A stretch of 34,390 nt of DNA from Peribacillus muralis. Lineage in GTDB: Bacteria; Bacillota; Bacilli; Bacillales; DSM-1321. The translations under genes were made by a program, and so were the position numbers. Shown here in pieces: positions 16,330-23,913 of this stretch (position 1 is its first letter; each line of letters begins with the position of its first letter). The notes under the pieces are model-generated. The model ran no database searches. It was not told the origin of the DNA and was given only the letters and a program-made list of their open reading frames with translations. The DNA lies in assembly GCF_001439925.1 (NCBI RefSeq), contig NZ_LMBV01000007.1, positions 101,822 through 136,211 of the forward strand, read 5' to 3'.

Positions 16330-16432
16330 CTGTTCATCAAGTTAAATGGGTATGTGGTTAACTTCTTCTTTTCATAATATCGCATGACAGGATTCCATAC
16401 AGGCATTATCGCAGTGGAAATGAGGGATACAG
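16330..16432 (-). pseudogene. IS3-family transposase (OrfB) fragment
   Basis: The minus-strand translation reads CDNACMESCHAIL, stop, KEEVNHIPI, matching the DNAxxESFHxxLKKExV region around the last acidic catalytic residue of IS3-family integrase-like transposases. The usual RKGN preceding the motif is degraded. Only about 100 bp remain, between tatC and the deoR promoter. Confidence 0.55.
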
Positions 16433-16493
16433 CTTAAAATTTAACTATTCAGTTTTCTAGTATATTGACTCGAATCCAATAATGCATGTTTCG

Positions 16494-16522
16494 TTGTGAT
16501 TAACCTTTGATTAACTTATAAT
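16494..16522 (+). promoter_or_regulatory. sigma-A promoter of the DeoR gene
   Basis: TTGTGA (16494-16499) and TATAAT (16517-16522) are separated by 17 bp. The -10 region and the following leader are shared with the remnant promoter at 13433-13461. Confidence 0.65.
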
Positions 16523-16542
16523 TACATTTATGAGGTGAGATC

Positions 16543-17319
16543 ATGCTACAGGATGAACGACTAGACGCCATTGTTCAATATTTAAACGAACATGAACGGA
16601 TTGATATTGAAACAATTTGTAAAATAAATAATGTATCTAAAGATACGGCCAGAAGAGATTTAATACATTTAGAAGAGAAGAGAAAGATCATCCGAATACG
16701 GGGCGGAGCAAAAAAGACTTTGCTTTCCAATGAAGTCCATAATTATGGTGAGCGTATGAACATGGCATCGGAAGCTAAAGATAAAATCGGAAAATTTGCA
16801 GCTTCTTTGATTAACAACGGAGATCATCTTATTTTGGATGCCTCTACAACAGTTCAATTTTTGGCTAAAAACTTAACGAGCCGAAACAACACTGTCGTGA
16901 CTAATTCAATTAACCTTATCAGTGTATTGAGCCAAAGAGAAGATATTAAAGTCAATTTATTAGGTGGAACATTAAGCACTAGACACCAAGCCATCTATGG
17001 TTCAAGAGCCATTAGAGATGTACAAGATTATAAGGTGAATAAATGCTTCATTGGCACTTGCGGAATATCTTCTGAGGGACTCTCAACTTCCATCGAGGAA
17101 GAAGGCCTCCTCGTACACGAAATGATTAAGCGTGCTGACCAGGTCATTGTGATTGCAGATTCAACGAAATTTTATAAAACCTTTTTTCAAAGGATATGTG
17201 ACTTAGATTCCATTGATATAGTGATTACTGACAAAGAAGTACCAAAAAATATGCAGGAAATCCTAGACAAACATGTGGTAGAAGTGTTTGTGGTTCCAAG
17301 TCATGAAAGAGACTATTGA
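16543..17319 (+). CDS. DeoR/GlpR-family transcriptional regulator
   Basis: A 258-residue sugar-metabolism-type repressor. The N-terminal winged helix (about 1-57) contains ICKINNVSKDTARRDLIHLE, the classic DeoR recognition helix, and a RIRGGA wing. The C-terminal ISOCOT-like effector domain has DASTTVQFLAKNL, VVTNSINLI, LLGGTLS and IADSTKF, where phosphosugars bind in relatives. A GAGGTGA ribosome site lies 6-8 nt upstream of the ATG. No sugar gene accompanies it; the nearest structural genes are the tat module upstream, whose promoter derives from a copy of this gene. Its targets are unknown. Confidence 0.9.
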   Translation: MLQDERLDAIVQYLNEHERIDIETICKINNVSKDTARRDLIHLEEKRKIIRIRGGAKKTLLSNEVHNYGERMNMASEAKDKIGKFAASLINNGDHLILDASTTVQFLAKNLTSRNNTVVTNSINLISVLSQREDIKVNLLGGTLSTRHQAIYGSRAIRDVQDYKVNKCFIGTCGISSEGLSTSIEEEGLLVHEMIKRADQVIVIADSTKFYKTFFQRICDLDSIDIVITDKEVPKNMQEILDKHVVEVFVVPSHERDY

Positions 17320-17521
17320 GTAATGTATCTCCGATAGTATTTTTGCGAGTGTATGTATTCAATAGTTTACATTAGGCGTATTAACGATAATGGGAAGGGT
17401 CTCCTTGAATAATCCTTTCCTATGGTTTGTTTTATAATTGGCCATGGTTGATTTGAGAGTAAGATATAGAAAGAATAATGGTTAGAAATTGCTAGACTTA
17501 ATGAACTGTGGTGATTTTAAA

Positions 17522-17544
17522 GCAAAAAAACAGCCAAAAGGCTG
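17522..17544 (-). terminator. rho-independent terminator
   Basis: On the minus strand CAGCC-TTTT-GGCTG is followed by seven Ts. It lies downstream of the DnaA-domain gene. Confidence 0.8.
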
Positions 17545-17573
17545 CATGTAAACGTTAATCGGGAATTTTATCT

Positions 17574-17606
17574 GAAACGAAGGAGCCTTTAAGGCTGCTT
17601 CGTTTC
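17574..17606 (-). terminator. strong hairpin at the gene end
   Basis: GAAACGAAG-AGCC and GGCT-CTTCGTTTC pair over about 13 bp with one G-G mismatch around a TTTAA loop, 17 bp after the stop of the DnaA-domain gene. It has no T-run, so it probably protects the 3' end or assists the terminator at 17522-17544. Confidence 0.6.
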
Positions 17607-17622
17607 GTTATATGAGAATGCC

Positions 17623-18012
17623 TTATTTCGCAATGAACCGGATCTCGTAATCTTTTCCACTGATATCCTTAAGTAAGGATATTATTAAACTACCGTACCT
17701 TTCCTCTAACCAATCTCGGACCAATTCGTTAGGTGCAACTAATGTCATCAGGTCATTTTCAACCGAAGCTGCAAACACATCTTTAAACCATGTTTCGTAG
17801 CTTGGCATGCTGACCTTTTGCTGGAGTTGTATTTTAACTAAAGAGAATAATTCATTGGATGTTTCCATATGTATGTGGTCATCTTTTATCGGGAGCTCCG
17901 CATCATTTTCATGTGTTAACTGAGCGATAATCTTGGTGACACGTCTTACTTCATGTTCCAGTGAAGTTTTAAGCTCTTGTAATTCCTTCATTAATATATC
18001 TTTATCATTCAT
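17623..18012 (-). CDS. stand-alone DnaA domain-I-like protein
   Basis: A 129-residue protein whose C-terminal two thirds look like the N-terminal domain of the replication initiator DnaA: VKIQLQQKVSMPSYETWFKD, then TLVAPNELVRDWLEERYG and a final beta strand YEIRFIAK. In DnaA this domain self-associates and binds partner proteins (DnaD, SirA in Bacillus). No AAA+ or DNA-binding domain follows. The first 40 residues are charged and helix-prone (ELQELKTSLEHEVRRVTKI), a possible coiled coil. ATG 18012 is chosen over 18021 because GAGG then sits 9-10 nt upstream. A function as decoy or regulator of replication initiation is inference. Downstream lie two hairpins. Confidence 0.75.
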   Translation of the reverse strand: MNDKDILMKELQELKTSLEHEVRRVTKIIAQLTHENDAELPIKDDHIHMETSNELFSLVKIQLQQKVSMPSYETWFKDVFAASVENDLMTLVAPNELVRDWLEERYGSLIISLLKDISGKDYEIRFIAK

Positions 18013-18243
18013 TGTACGCATTCCTCGACTTGATGTCTGGCTATTATTTCAATTACATTCAGGGCGTGTTCAAGTCTTATGAACCGAAACAAGCTGCACT
18101 ATGTAAGTAGGAGGTATTATCCAAGATAAGGTGGGGAGATATTGGATAGGAGATGCAGCTACATGATTCTCTGTGGCGAATCATGAAGATCATACAAATG
18201 ATTCTTATTAATCGACAAGTAATTAAACATGTAAAAGTTATGT

Positions 18244-18420
18244 TTACATGTGTTGAACACTTATCGTTTCTTTTTCTTGCCCTAGTAAATTCAATAGTTT
18301 ATCTAATTCCTGACTGATATGTAATGTGTTTGGAGCAGTGAATCCATACTTTAATGCGGTTGCGATCAATTCTTTCCTCAATATCTCGATTCTTTCATGT
18401 AATGCTTCCATACTATTCAA
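18244..18420 (-). CDS. Spo0E-like aspartyl-phosphate phosphatase
   Basis: A 58-residue protein of the Spo0E family, which removes phosphate from Spo0A~P and delays sporulation. The sequence IEILRKELIATALKYGFT, then LHISQELDKLLNLL, has the family layout: a first helix with IExLR, a short loop, and the SQxLDxLLN signature that contacts the phospho-aspartate pocket. TTG 18420 is favoured since GAGGG is 8 nt upstream; ATG 18411 is the alternative. An inverted repeat, ACATGTAAA/TTTACATGT at 18227-18251, overlaps its 3' end. It lies upstream of the DnaA-domain gene on the same strand (232-bp gap). Confidence 0.8.
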   Translation of the reverse strand: MNSMEALHERIEILRKELIATALKYGFTAPNTLHISQELDKLLNLLGQEKETISVQHM

Positions 18421-18829
18421 TGCAAAATCCCTCGTGTACTATTTTTTTGTTATGAAATCTATTATTACATAAATTGGGATGTTTTTAAATGAAAAGTACG
18501 TATTTACTTATGAATTATTATTCAAGTACTTGAAAGCCCGGAAAAAGATTAATTGCTTCCATCTTTCCGATGATGACCTGAAGCTGCTCCTTGCGATTTG
18601 TTATGATTAAATAAAGGATTCATAAAGAAAAATAGGATGAAAGACTGTCCTGATATGTAATTATTCATAGGGCAATGTCAATGATAGAATGAACCTGAGC
18701 GTCGTGAATACCAAAAGTCTTGATTGAAAATCCCTAATTAAGGAATTCATTGATTTACACTTCTTCATCTACCATTAAAAATATCCTTCTATACTTAAAG
18801 CAGATTTAAATATTAGGAGGGATTGACCT
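18421..18829. promoter_or_regulatory. phoD upstream region, candidate promoter
   Basis: No gene is seen. A TATACT -10 box (18790-18795) lies 40 bp before the phoD start, with no good -35 box at the right distance, as expected for an activated promoter. TTTACA at 18754-18759 could be one PhoP-box half-repeat, but the further 11-bp-spaced repeats are poor, so PhoP control is possible rather than shown. Confidence 0.35.
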
Positions 18830-20572
18830 ATGAATAATGAAAGAGCAATGGATGATTTAATTAAGAATTGGAGCGGATTAGGCAAGAATATGGACCGCCG
18901 GAATTTTATCGAGGGAGCAAGTAAGCTTGCCGGGCTTTCATTAGGTCTAGCCCTCGCCCAGTCAATGGGCGGGATAGAAGTGAATGCTGCCCCTAAATTC
19001 AGTGATTACCCCTTTACCCTCGGTGTAGCCTCAGGTGATCCGCTCTCGGATGGTGTGGTTTTATGGACTAGGTTGGCACCGGATCCCTTGAATGGAGGGG
19101 GAATGCCCAAAGAAGCCATTTCCGTTAAATGGGAAGTGGCCAAGGACGAGCATTTCAGGAAAATTGTCCAGCAAGGTAAGGAAATTGCCAGACCTGAGCT
19201 TGGCCATTCCGTGCATGTGGAAGTAAGTGGGCTAAAACCGGATAAGGTCTATTATTACCGGTTTAAAAGCGGCGGTGAAGTAAGTCAGACTGGGAAAACG
19301 AAGACACTTCCCCCAGTTGATTCAAGTGTTTCGAGCCTTTCCTTTGCATTTGTTTCATGCCAGCAATTCGAGCATGGCTATTATACGGCCTATAAACATT
19401 TGGCAAAAGAAGATTTGGATCTTGTTTTTCACCTTGGCGATTACATATATGAGTACGGACCAAATGAATATGTATCTTCAACAGGGAATGTCCGTGTACA
19501 TAGCAGTCCTGAGATCATTTCGCTTGAGGATTATCGAAATAGATATGCTCAATACCGCTCAGATACTCATTTAAAAGCGGCACACGCAGCATTTCCTTGG
19601 GTCGTGACTTGGGATGATCATGAAGTTGAAAATAATTATGCAAATGTCATCCCGGAAAAAGGACAATCCGTCGAGGCGTTCATCAAGCGAAGGGCAGCTG
19701 CTTATCAGGCTTATTATGAGCATATGCCCCTTCGGAAATCGTCGTTGCCAAAGGGAGCGGATATGCGGTTATACCGGAATTTCTCTTATGGTGATCTTGC
19801 TTCATTCTTTGTACTTGATTCACGGCAATACAGGGATGATCAGGCAAATGGTGACACCAGTTCACCGCAAACCCCTGAATCTCTTGATCCGAAGCGCACC
19901 TTGCTCGGTCCAGAGCAGGAACGGTGGCTGACGGACGGTCTTTCGAATTCAAAAACGCAGTGGAATGTCCTGCCGCAGCAAATTTTCTTTGCTCAGCGGA
20001 ACTATGGAACACCTACCGCGCCAAAATTCAGCATGGATTCTTGGGATGGATACCCAGCGGCACGTGACCGTCTGATTAATGTCATAAAAAGCGGAAACAT
20101 CGAGAATCTGGTTGTTTTGACCGGTGATGTTCATGCTAGCTGGGCCGCTAATTTAAAACAGGACTTCAACGATCCAACTTCACGGATTTTCGGTGTGGAG
20201 TTTGTCGGTACTTCCATCACATCCGGTGGCAATGGCGCAGACGTGCGTGCCGATACGGATAAAATAATAAGTCAGAATCCACACATTAAGTTCTTTAATG
20301 ATTACCGCGGCTATGTCCGGTGCAAAGTCACACCGGAACAATGGAGGGCGGACTATCGTGTAGTCCCATTCGTGACAGAACCAGGGGCTGATATATCGAC
20401 GCGAGCATCCTTTGTTTTTGATAAGGACCAAACAGGACTGCGAAAGGTTGCTTCGGCAGCGGTTACGGAGGGTGTCCAAAAAACGAGCGAAGTCGAGGAA
20501 GATCGGACACGCGCACATGGTCGAGCACATGAAAAGCAAACAATTAAACAGCGGAGGAAAGTTACGAAATGA
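18830..20572 (+). CDS. phoD: alkaline phosphatase/phosphodiesterase PhoD
   Basis: Exported phosphodiesterase/phosphatase of 580 residues that frees phosphate, in Bacillus notably from teichoic acids and other esters. The long N-terminus ends in the Tat motif DRRNFIEG (Arg23, Arg24) and a hydrophobic stretch to about VNAAP. Then come the PhoD N domain (FTLGVASGDPLSDGVVLWTRL) and the metallophosphatase core with FVSCQQ, HLGDYIYEYG, WDDHEVENN, LTGDVHASW and TSITSGGNG, all matching B. subtilis PhoD closely. A TAGGAGG site precedes the ATG by about 8 nt. It is followed by tatA and tatC, the same order as in B. subtilis, where the set is phosphate-starvation controlled. Confidence 0.97.
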   Translation: MNNERAMDDLIKNWSGLGKNMDRRNFIEGASKLAGLSLGLALAQSMGGIEVNAAPKFSDYPFTLGVASGDPLSDGVVLWTRLAPDPLNGGGMPKEAISVKWEVAKDEHFRKIVQQGKEIARPELGHSVHVEVSGLKPDKVYYYRFKSGGEVSQTGKTKTLPPVDSSVSSLSFAFVSCQQFEHGYYTAYKHLAKEDLDLVFHLGDYIYEYGPNEYVSSTGNVRVHSSPEIISLEDYRNRYAQYRSDTHLKAAHAAFPWVVTWDDHEVENNYANVIPEKGQSVEAFIKRRAAAYQAYYEHMPLRKSSLPKGADMRLYRNFSYGDLASFFVLDSRQYRDDQANGDTSSPQTPESLDPKRTLLGPEQERWLTDGLSNSKTQWNVLPQQIFFAQRNYGTPTAPKFSMDSWDGYPAARDRLINVIKSGNIENLVVLTGDVHASWAANLKQDFNDPTSRIFGVEFVGTSITSGGNGADVRADTDKIISQNPHIKFFNDYRGYVRCKVTPEQWRADYRVVPFVTEPGADISTRASFVFDKDQTGLRKVASAAVTEGVQKTSEVEEDRTRAHGRAHEKQTIKQRRKVTK

Positions 20573-20630
20573 TGGAGCGACAAAGAATTGTTAGGCAAAA
20601 AATTATGAAATAGGTAGGGGGTGTATTTAA

Positions 20631-20831
20631 ATGCTTTCTAATATCGGGATACCCGGGCTAGTCATCGTTCTCGTGATAGCACTGATCATTTTTGGACCGT
20701 CCAAGCTGCCTGAAATCGGCCGTGCCTTCGGTCGTACTTTAACCGAATTCAAAAGTGCAACCAAAGGATTGGTGAATGATTCAGATAAAGAGGACGAAAA
20801 CGAGAAAAAGGCTGCATTAAAAAAGGGATGA
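20631..20831 (+). CDS. tatA: twin-arginine translocase subunit TatA (TatAd)
   Basis: TatA of the PhoD module, 66 residues: a membrane helix ([17 protein letters not shown]), the [14 protein letters not shown] hinge, an amphipathic helix, then a Lys/Glu/Asp-rich tail. A TAGGGGG ribosome site lies 8-9 nt before the ATG. It is 58 bp after phoD and should be co-transcribed. Compared with the copy at 15328 the membrane and hinge parts are nearly the same while the tails differ. Confidence 0.96.
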   Translation: MLSNIGIPGLVIVLVIALIIFGPSKLPEIGRAFGRTLTEFKSATKGLVNDSDKEDENEKKAALKKG

Positions 20832-20844
20832 ATGTGAAGAGATA

Positions 20845-20876
20845 GGGCGGGTGGAAAGGCTCGCCCGCTTCTTTTT
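20845..20876 (+). terminator. hairpin between tatA and tatC (possible attenuator)
   Basis: GGGCG/CGCCC, or the overlapping GCGGG/CCCGC, forms a short GC-rich stem followed by TTCTTTTTC. It lies in the tatA-tatC gap, so it may reduce tatC expression relative to tatA. Confidence 0.5.
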
Positions 20877-20949
20877 CATTTAGGTTCCAAAAATGTTGGC
20901 CTCTGATGAAGTTATCGACCAATCATATTTAAAAAAAGGAGATGTGAAG

Positions 20950-21684
20950 GTGGAGAGCAAGCAAGTACATGTTATGGAGCATTTGCAAGAACTCCGAAGC
21001 AGAATCATTAAAACACTGATAGGTTTTGTCGTTGCCTTCATAGGTAGTTTCATCTACGTACAACAGATTTATGAGCTGCTCGTTAAAGATATTGACGGAA
21101 AGCTTGCCGTGCTCGGTCCAAGTGATATTCTCTGGGTGTATATGATGATCGCTGCAGTATGTGCAATCGCGGCAACGATACCGCTAGCAGCTTATCAGTT
21201 ATGGCGCTTTGTAGCGCCTGCGTTGAAACCCGAGGAGAGAAAAGTGACATCCTGGTTCATTCCTTGGCTGTTCATCTTATTCATCGCGGGTATCTCATTT
21301 GGATATTTTGTGTTGTTTCCAATCGTGCTAGGTTTCCTCACCTCCTTATCCGCCGGGCAGTTCGAGATGGTGTTCACTGCGGAAAAATACTTTCGGTTCA
21401 TGATTAATTTGATTGTGCCATTTGGGATTTTATTCGAAATGCCGCTTGTGGTCATGTTTCTGACCAGATTAGGAATCCTCAATCCGACTGTACTGAAAAA
21501 GTCGCGCAAGCTTTCTTACTTCGGCCTTGTTATTATCTCGATCGTGATTACGCCACCAGATATCATTTCGGATATTCTAGTCATCATCCCTTTGCTTGTG
21601 CTTTATGAAATGAGTGTCCAGCTGTCGAATATTGTTTATCGAAAAAGGCTTATGAAAGAAGAAGCAGCTTTACCTATAGCATGA
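20950..21684 (+). CDS. tatC: twin-arginine translocase subunit TatC (TatCd)
   Basis: TatC of the PhoD module, 244 residues with six membrane spans. Blocks HLQELRSRI, GKLAVLGPSDILWVYMM, AAYQLWRFVAPALK, EEVKVTS-like cytoplasmic loop (here EERKVTSW), GYFVLFPIVLGFLTSLS and ITPPDIISDILVIIPLLVLYE follow B. subtilis TatCd closely. GTG 20950 lies 8 nt after AAAGGAG and gives a standard N-terminus; GTG 20944 is possible, and the longer frame from 20893 adds atypical residues before the ribosome site. It recognises the RR signal of PhoD. Confidence 0.95.
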   Translation: MESKQVHVMEHLQELRSRIIKTLIGFVVAFIGSFIYVQQIYELLVKDIDGKLAVLGPSDILWVYMMIAAVCAIAATIPLAAYQLWRFVAPALKPEERKVTSWFIPWLFILFIAGISFGYFVLFPIVLGFLTSLSAGQFEMVFTAEKYFRFMINLIVPFGILFEMPLVVMFLTRLGILNPTVLKKSRKLSYFGLVIISIVITPPDIISDILVIIPLLVLYEMSVQLSNIVYRKRLMKEEAALPIA

Positions 21685-21739
21685 ACTTTGTAAGTATAGG
21701 GAAAAGTGCCATGTTACAGGAAGTGTTTAAAGGAACAAG

Positions 21740-21773
21740 AAAGTTGAGGAGCATAATGCCCTCAACTTTTTAT
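21740..21773 (+). terminator. terminator of the phoD-tatA-tatC operon
   Basis: AAAGTTGAGG and CCTCAACTTT form a perfect 10-bp stem around a 10-nt loop, followed by TTTTA. It lies 55 bp after the tatC stop. Confidence 0.88.
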
Positions 21774-22011
21774 CGTAAGTAATACTGTGTGTTCGCTTTC
21801 TTTAGAACGTTAGGGTGCTTTTGTATACTTTGTTGCTATTAGCCAAGTAATGAGGTTGAATTGACAGGCCGTCATGAAAATAAATGGACAGCAAACGGGA
21901 AAAGCTTAGTTTTTACAATCAAATGATTATCTTTAGTTGATTCCCAAATCTTTGAGAAGTGGTGGAGAATATGAGACATCAACAAGAAGAGGCTGAAGCA
22001 TGGTCTGAATA
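21774..22011. other. intergenic region without a clear gene
   Basis: Nothing assignable was found. A 12-codon frame with a GGTGGAG site (about 21972-22010) ends just before the next terminator; it may be chance. Confidence 0.3.
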
Positions 22012-22052
22012 AAAAAGAGGCTCAATTTCAATCAGAAATTGAGCCTCTTTTT
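22012..22052 (-). terminator. terminator of the ABC exporter operon
   Basis: AAAAAGAGGCTCAATTTC and GAAATTGAGCCTCTTTTT form a perfect 18-bp stem with a 5-nt loop. It lies 2 bp from the stop codon of the minus-strand exporter gene and has a T-run on both strands, so it can act in both directions. Confidence 0.92.
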
Positions 22053-22053
22053 G

Positions 22054-23913
22054 TTATCCTGCTACACTTTCAGAAAACTGGCTATTGTAGAGGTCTGCGT
22101 AGAAGCCAGATGCCTCTAAAAGTTGTGAATGTGTTCCTTGTTCAATTACTTTCCCTTGATCCATGACAAGAATCAAATCAGCATCTTTAATGGTAGAAAG
22201 ACGATGGGCAATAACAAAACTGGTTCGTCCTTCCATCAGCCGGTTCATTGCCTTTTGGATAAAGACTTCTGTCCGAGTGTCCACACTAGATGTCGCTTCA
22301 TCCAGTATCATGATTGGTGGATCTGCAAGTACAGCTCGTGCGATTGTTAAAAGCTGCTTTTGTCCTTGTGAAATGTTCGAAGCTTCTTCGTTTAAAACTG
22401 TCTCATACCCATCTGGCAATGTCCTGATGAAATTGTCGGCATGTGCCGTGCGGGCAGCTGCAAAAATTTCATCATCTGTTGCTCCATTTTTTCCGTAAGC
22501 GATATTATCCTTAATTGTACCATTAAAGAGCCAGGTATCTTGAAGCACCATCCCAAAGTTTCTACGAAGATCACTCCGGGACATATTCCGCGTATCAAAC
22601 CCGTCAATCTTGATCTTCCCGTCATTGAGTTCATAAAATCTCATCAAGAGATTTATCATAGTCGTTTTTCCAGCTCCGGTCGGTCCAACAATTGCGACCG
22701 TCTGTCCTGGCAACACATCGATGTTCATATCTTCAATTAACAAGTCGTCACCATACCCAAAATCTACGTGTTCAAAAGTGACAGCACCATTTGCTCTATT
22801 TAATTTAGCAGTGGTTTTTTCTTTCACTTCCTCTTCTTCATCAAGAAGCTCAAAAACACGCTCAGCTGCTGCAACAGTAGACTGAATAATGTTTGCGATA
22901 TTTGCCGTTTGGGTGATCGGCTGGGTGAACTGCTTAGAATAGGTGATGAATGCTTGAATATCACCTATTGAGATTGAACGTTGCGTTACCAATATTCCGC
23001 CGACTACACTGATGAGGACATAACTCAAATTTCCGATAAAAAACATCATGGGCATGATGATACCAGATATAAATTGTGCCTTGCTTCCGGCTTTATACAA
23101 TTCTTCATTAACCTTAGTAAACTGGGCACTTGCCTGTTTTTCATGTCCGAATGCTTTAACAACTTGATGGCCAGTATACATCTCTTCAATGTGCCCATTT
23201 AATTCACCGAGTGTACGCTGTTGATCGGCAAAATGTTTTTGGGACCTTTTTAAAATGGGCCTGATTGCAAATATTGACAAAGGTAAGCTGACAATGGATA
23301 TTAGTGTCAATAATGGGCTGATGGAAAGCATCATAATGATAATCCCCACTATTGTTACAATCGATGTGATGAACTGGGTTAAGCTTTGTTGAAGGGTGCT
23401 CCCGATTGTATCGATATCATTTGTCATTCTGCTTAGCGTTTCTCCGTTTGGACGCCCTTCATAATATTTAAGGGGAAGTTTCTCCAGCTTTTTATTAACA
23501 TCTTCCCGTAAATCATATACCGTATCTTGGGCGACACTGGACATAATGTATTGTTGTATATAGTTGAAAAGGCTGCTTAAGACATACAAGCCAGCTAGCA
23601 ATAGTAGGATTTGGCTGATTTTATCAAAGTTAATAGCAGCTCCCGGTACTCCTTGGAATTTACCGTAAGCTCCTTCGAATAATTCCGTAATTGCCGTTCC
23701 CATGATTTTTGGTCCGACTATCATGAAAATCGTACTCATGATGGCAGCGAAGAACACGGCAATCAATTCGTTGCGCCGCGGCTTTAAATAGGCCAAAAGA
23801 CGTCTTAGAGTTCCTTTAAAATCCTTTGCTTTTTGACCCATCATCATCATGTTACCGCCACCAGGACCGTGCCCCATCTGCCCGCCGCTTTGAGGTTTCT
23901 TTCGATTACTCAT
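22054..23913 (-). CDS. heterodimeric ABC exporter, subunit 2 (YfiC-like)
   Basis: A 619-residue half-transporter: a Gly/Met-rich cytoplasmic start (GHGPGGGNMMMMG), six membrane helices (about 45-345), then an ATPase domain with Walker A GPTGAGKTT, a signature written ISQGQ instead of LSGGQ, and Walker B IMILDEATSSVD with the catalytic Glu present. AGGAGG sits 7-8 nt before the ATG, which overlaps the stop of the partner gene (ATGA). Together with the 577-residue partner it should form a multidrug-type exporter; the order MarR regulator, short subunit, long subunit is common in Bacillus. The substrate is unknown. Confidence 0.9.
   Translation of the reverse strand: MSNRKKPQSGGQMGHGPGGGNMMMMGQKAKDFKGTLRRLLAYLKPRRNELIAVFFAAIMSTIFMIVGPKIMGTAITELFEGAYGKFQGVPGAAINFDKISQILLLLAGLYVLSSLFNYIQQYIMSSVAQDTVYDLREDVNKKLEKLPLKYYEGRPNGETLSRMTNDIDTIGSTLQQSLTQFITSIVTIVGIIIMMLSISPLLTLISIVSLPLSIFAIRPILKRSQKHFADQQRTLGELNGHIEEMYTGHQVVKAFGHEKQASAQFTKVNEELYKAGSKAQFISGIIMPMMFFIGNLSYVLISVVGGILVTQRSISIGDIQAFITYSKQFTQPITQTANIANIIQSTVAAAERVFELLDEEEEVKEKTTAKLNRANGAVTFEHVDFGYGDDLLIEDMNIDVLPGQTVAIVGPTGAGKTTMINLLMRFYELNDGKIKIDGFDTRNMSRSDLRRNFGMVLQDTWLFNGTIKDNIAYGKNGATDDEIFAAARTAHADNFIRTLPDGYETVLNEEASNISQGQKQLLTIARAVLADPPIMILDEATSSVDTRTEVFIQKAMNRLMEGRTSFVIAHRLSTIKDADLILVMDQGKVIEQGTHSQLLEASGFYADLYNSQFSESVAG

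Noticed and set aside
18743..18780. PhoP-box array upstream of phoD
   Set aside because: Only one TTTACA half-site is good; the 11-bp spaced partners are weak, so it is mentioned only as a candidate.
19263..20598. Several overlapping frames of 60-119 codons in and opposite phoD
   Set aside because: They are shadows of a strongly conserved PhoD coding region, without ribosome sites.
21972..22010. 12-codon peptide gene before the 22012 terminator
   Set aside because: It has a plausible GGTGGAG site but is too short and has no recognisable homologue; chance cannot be excluded.
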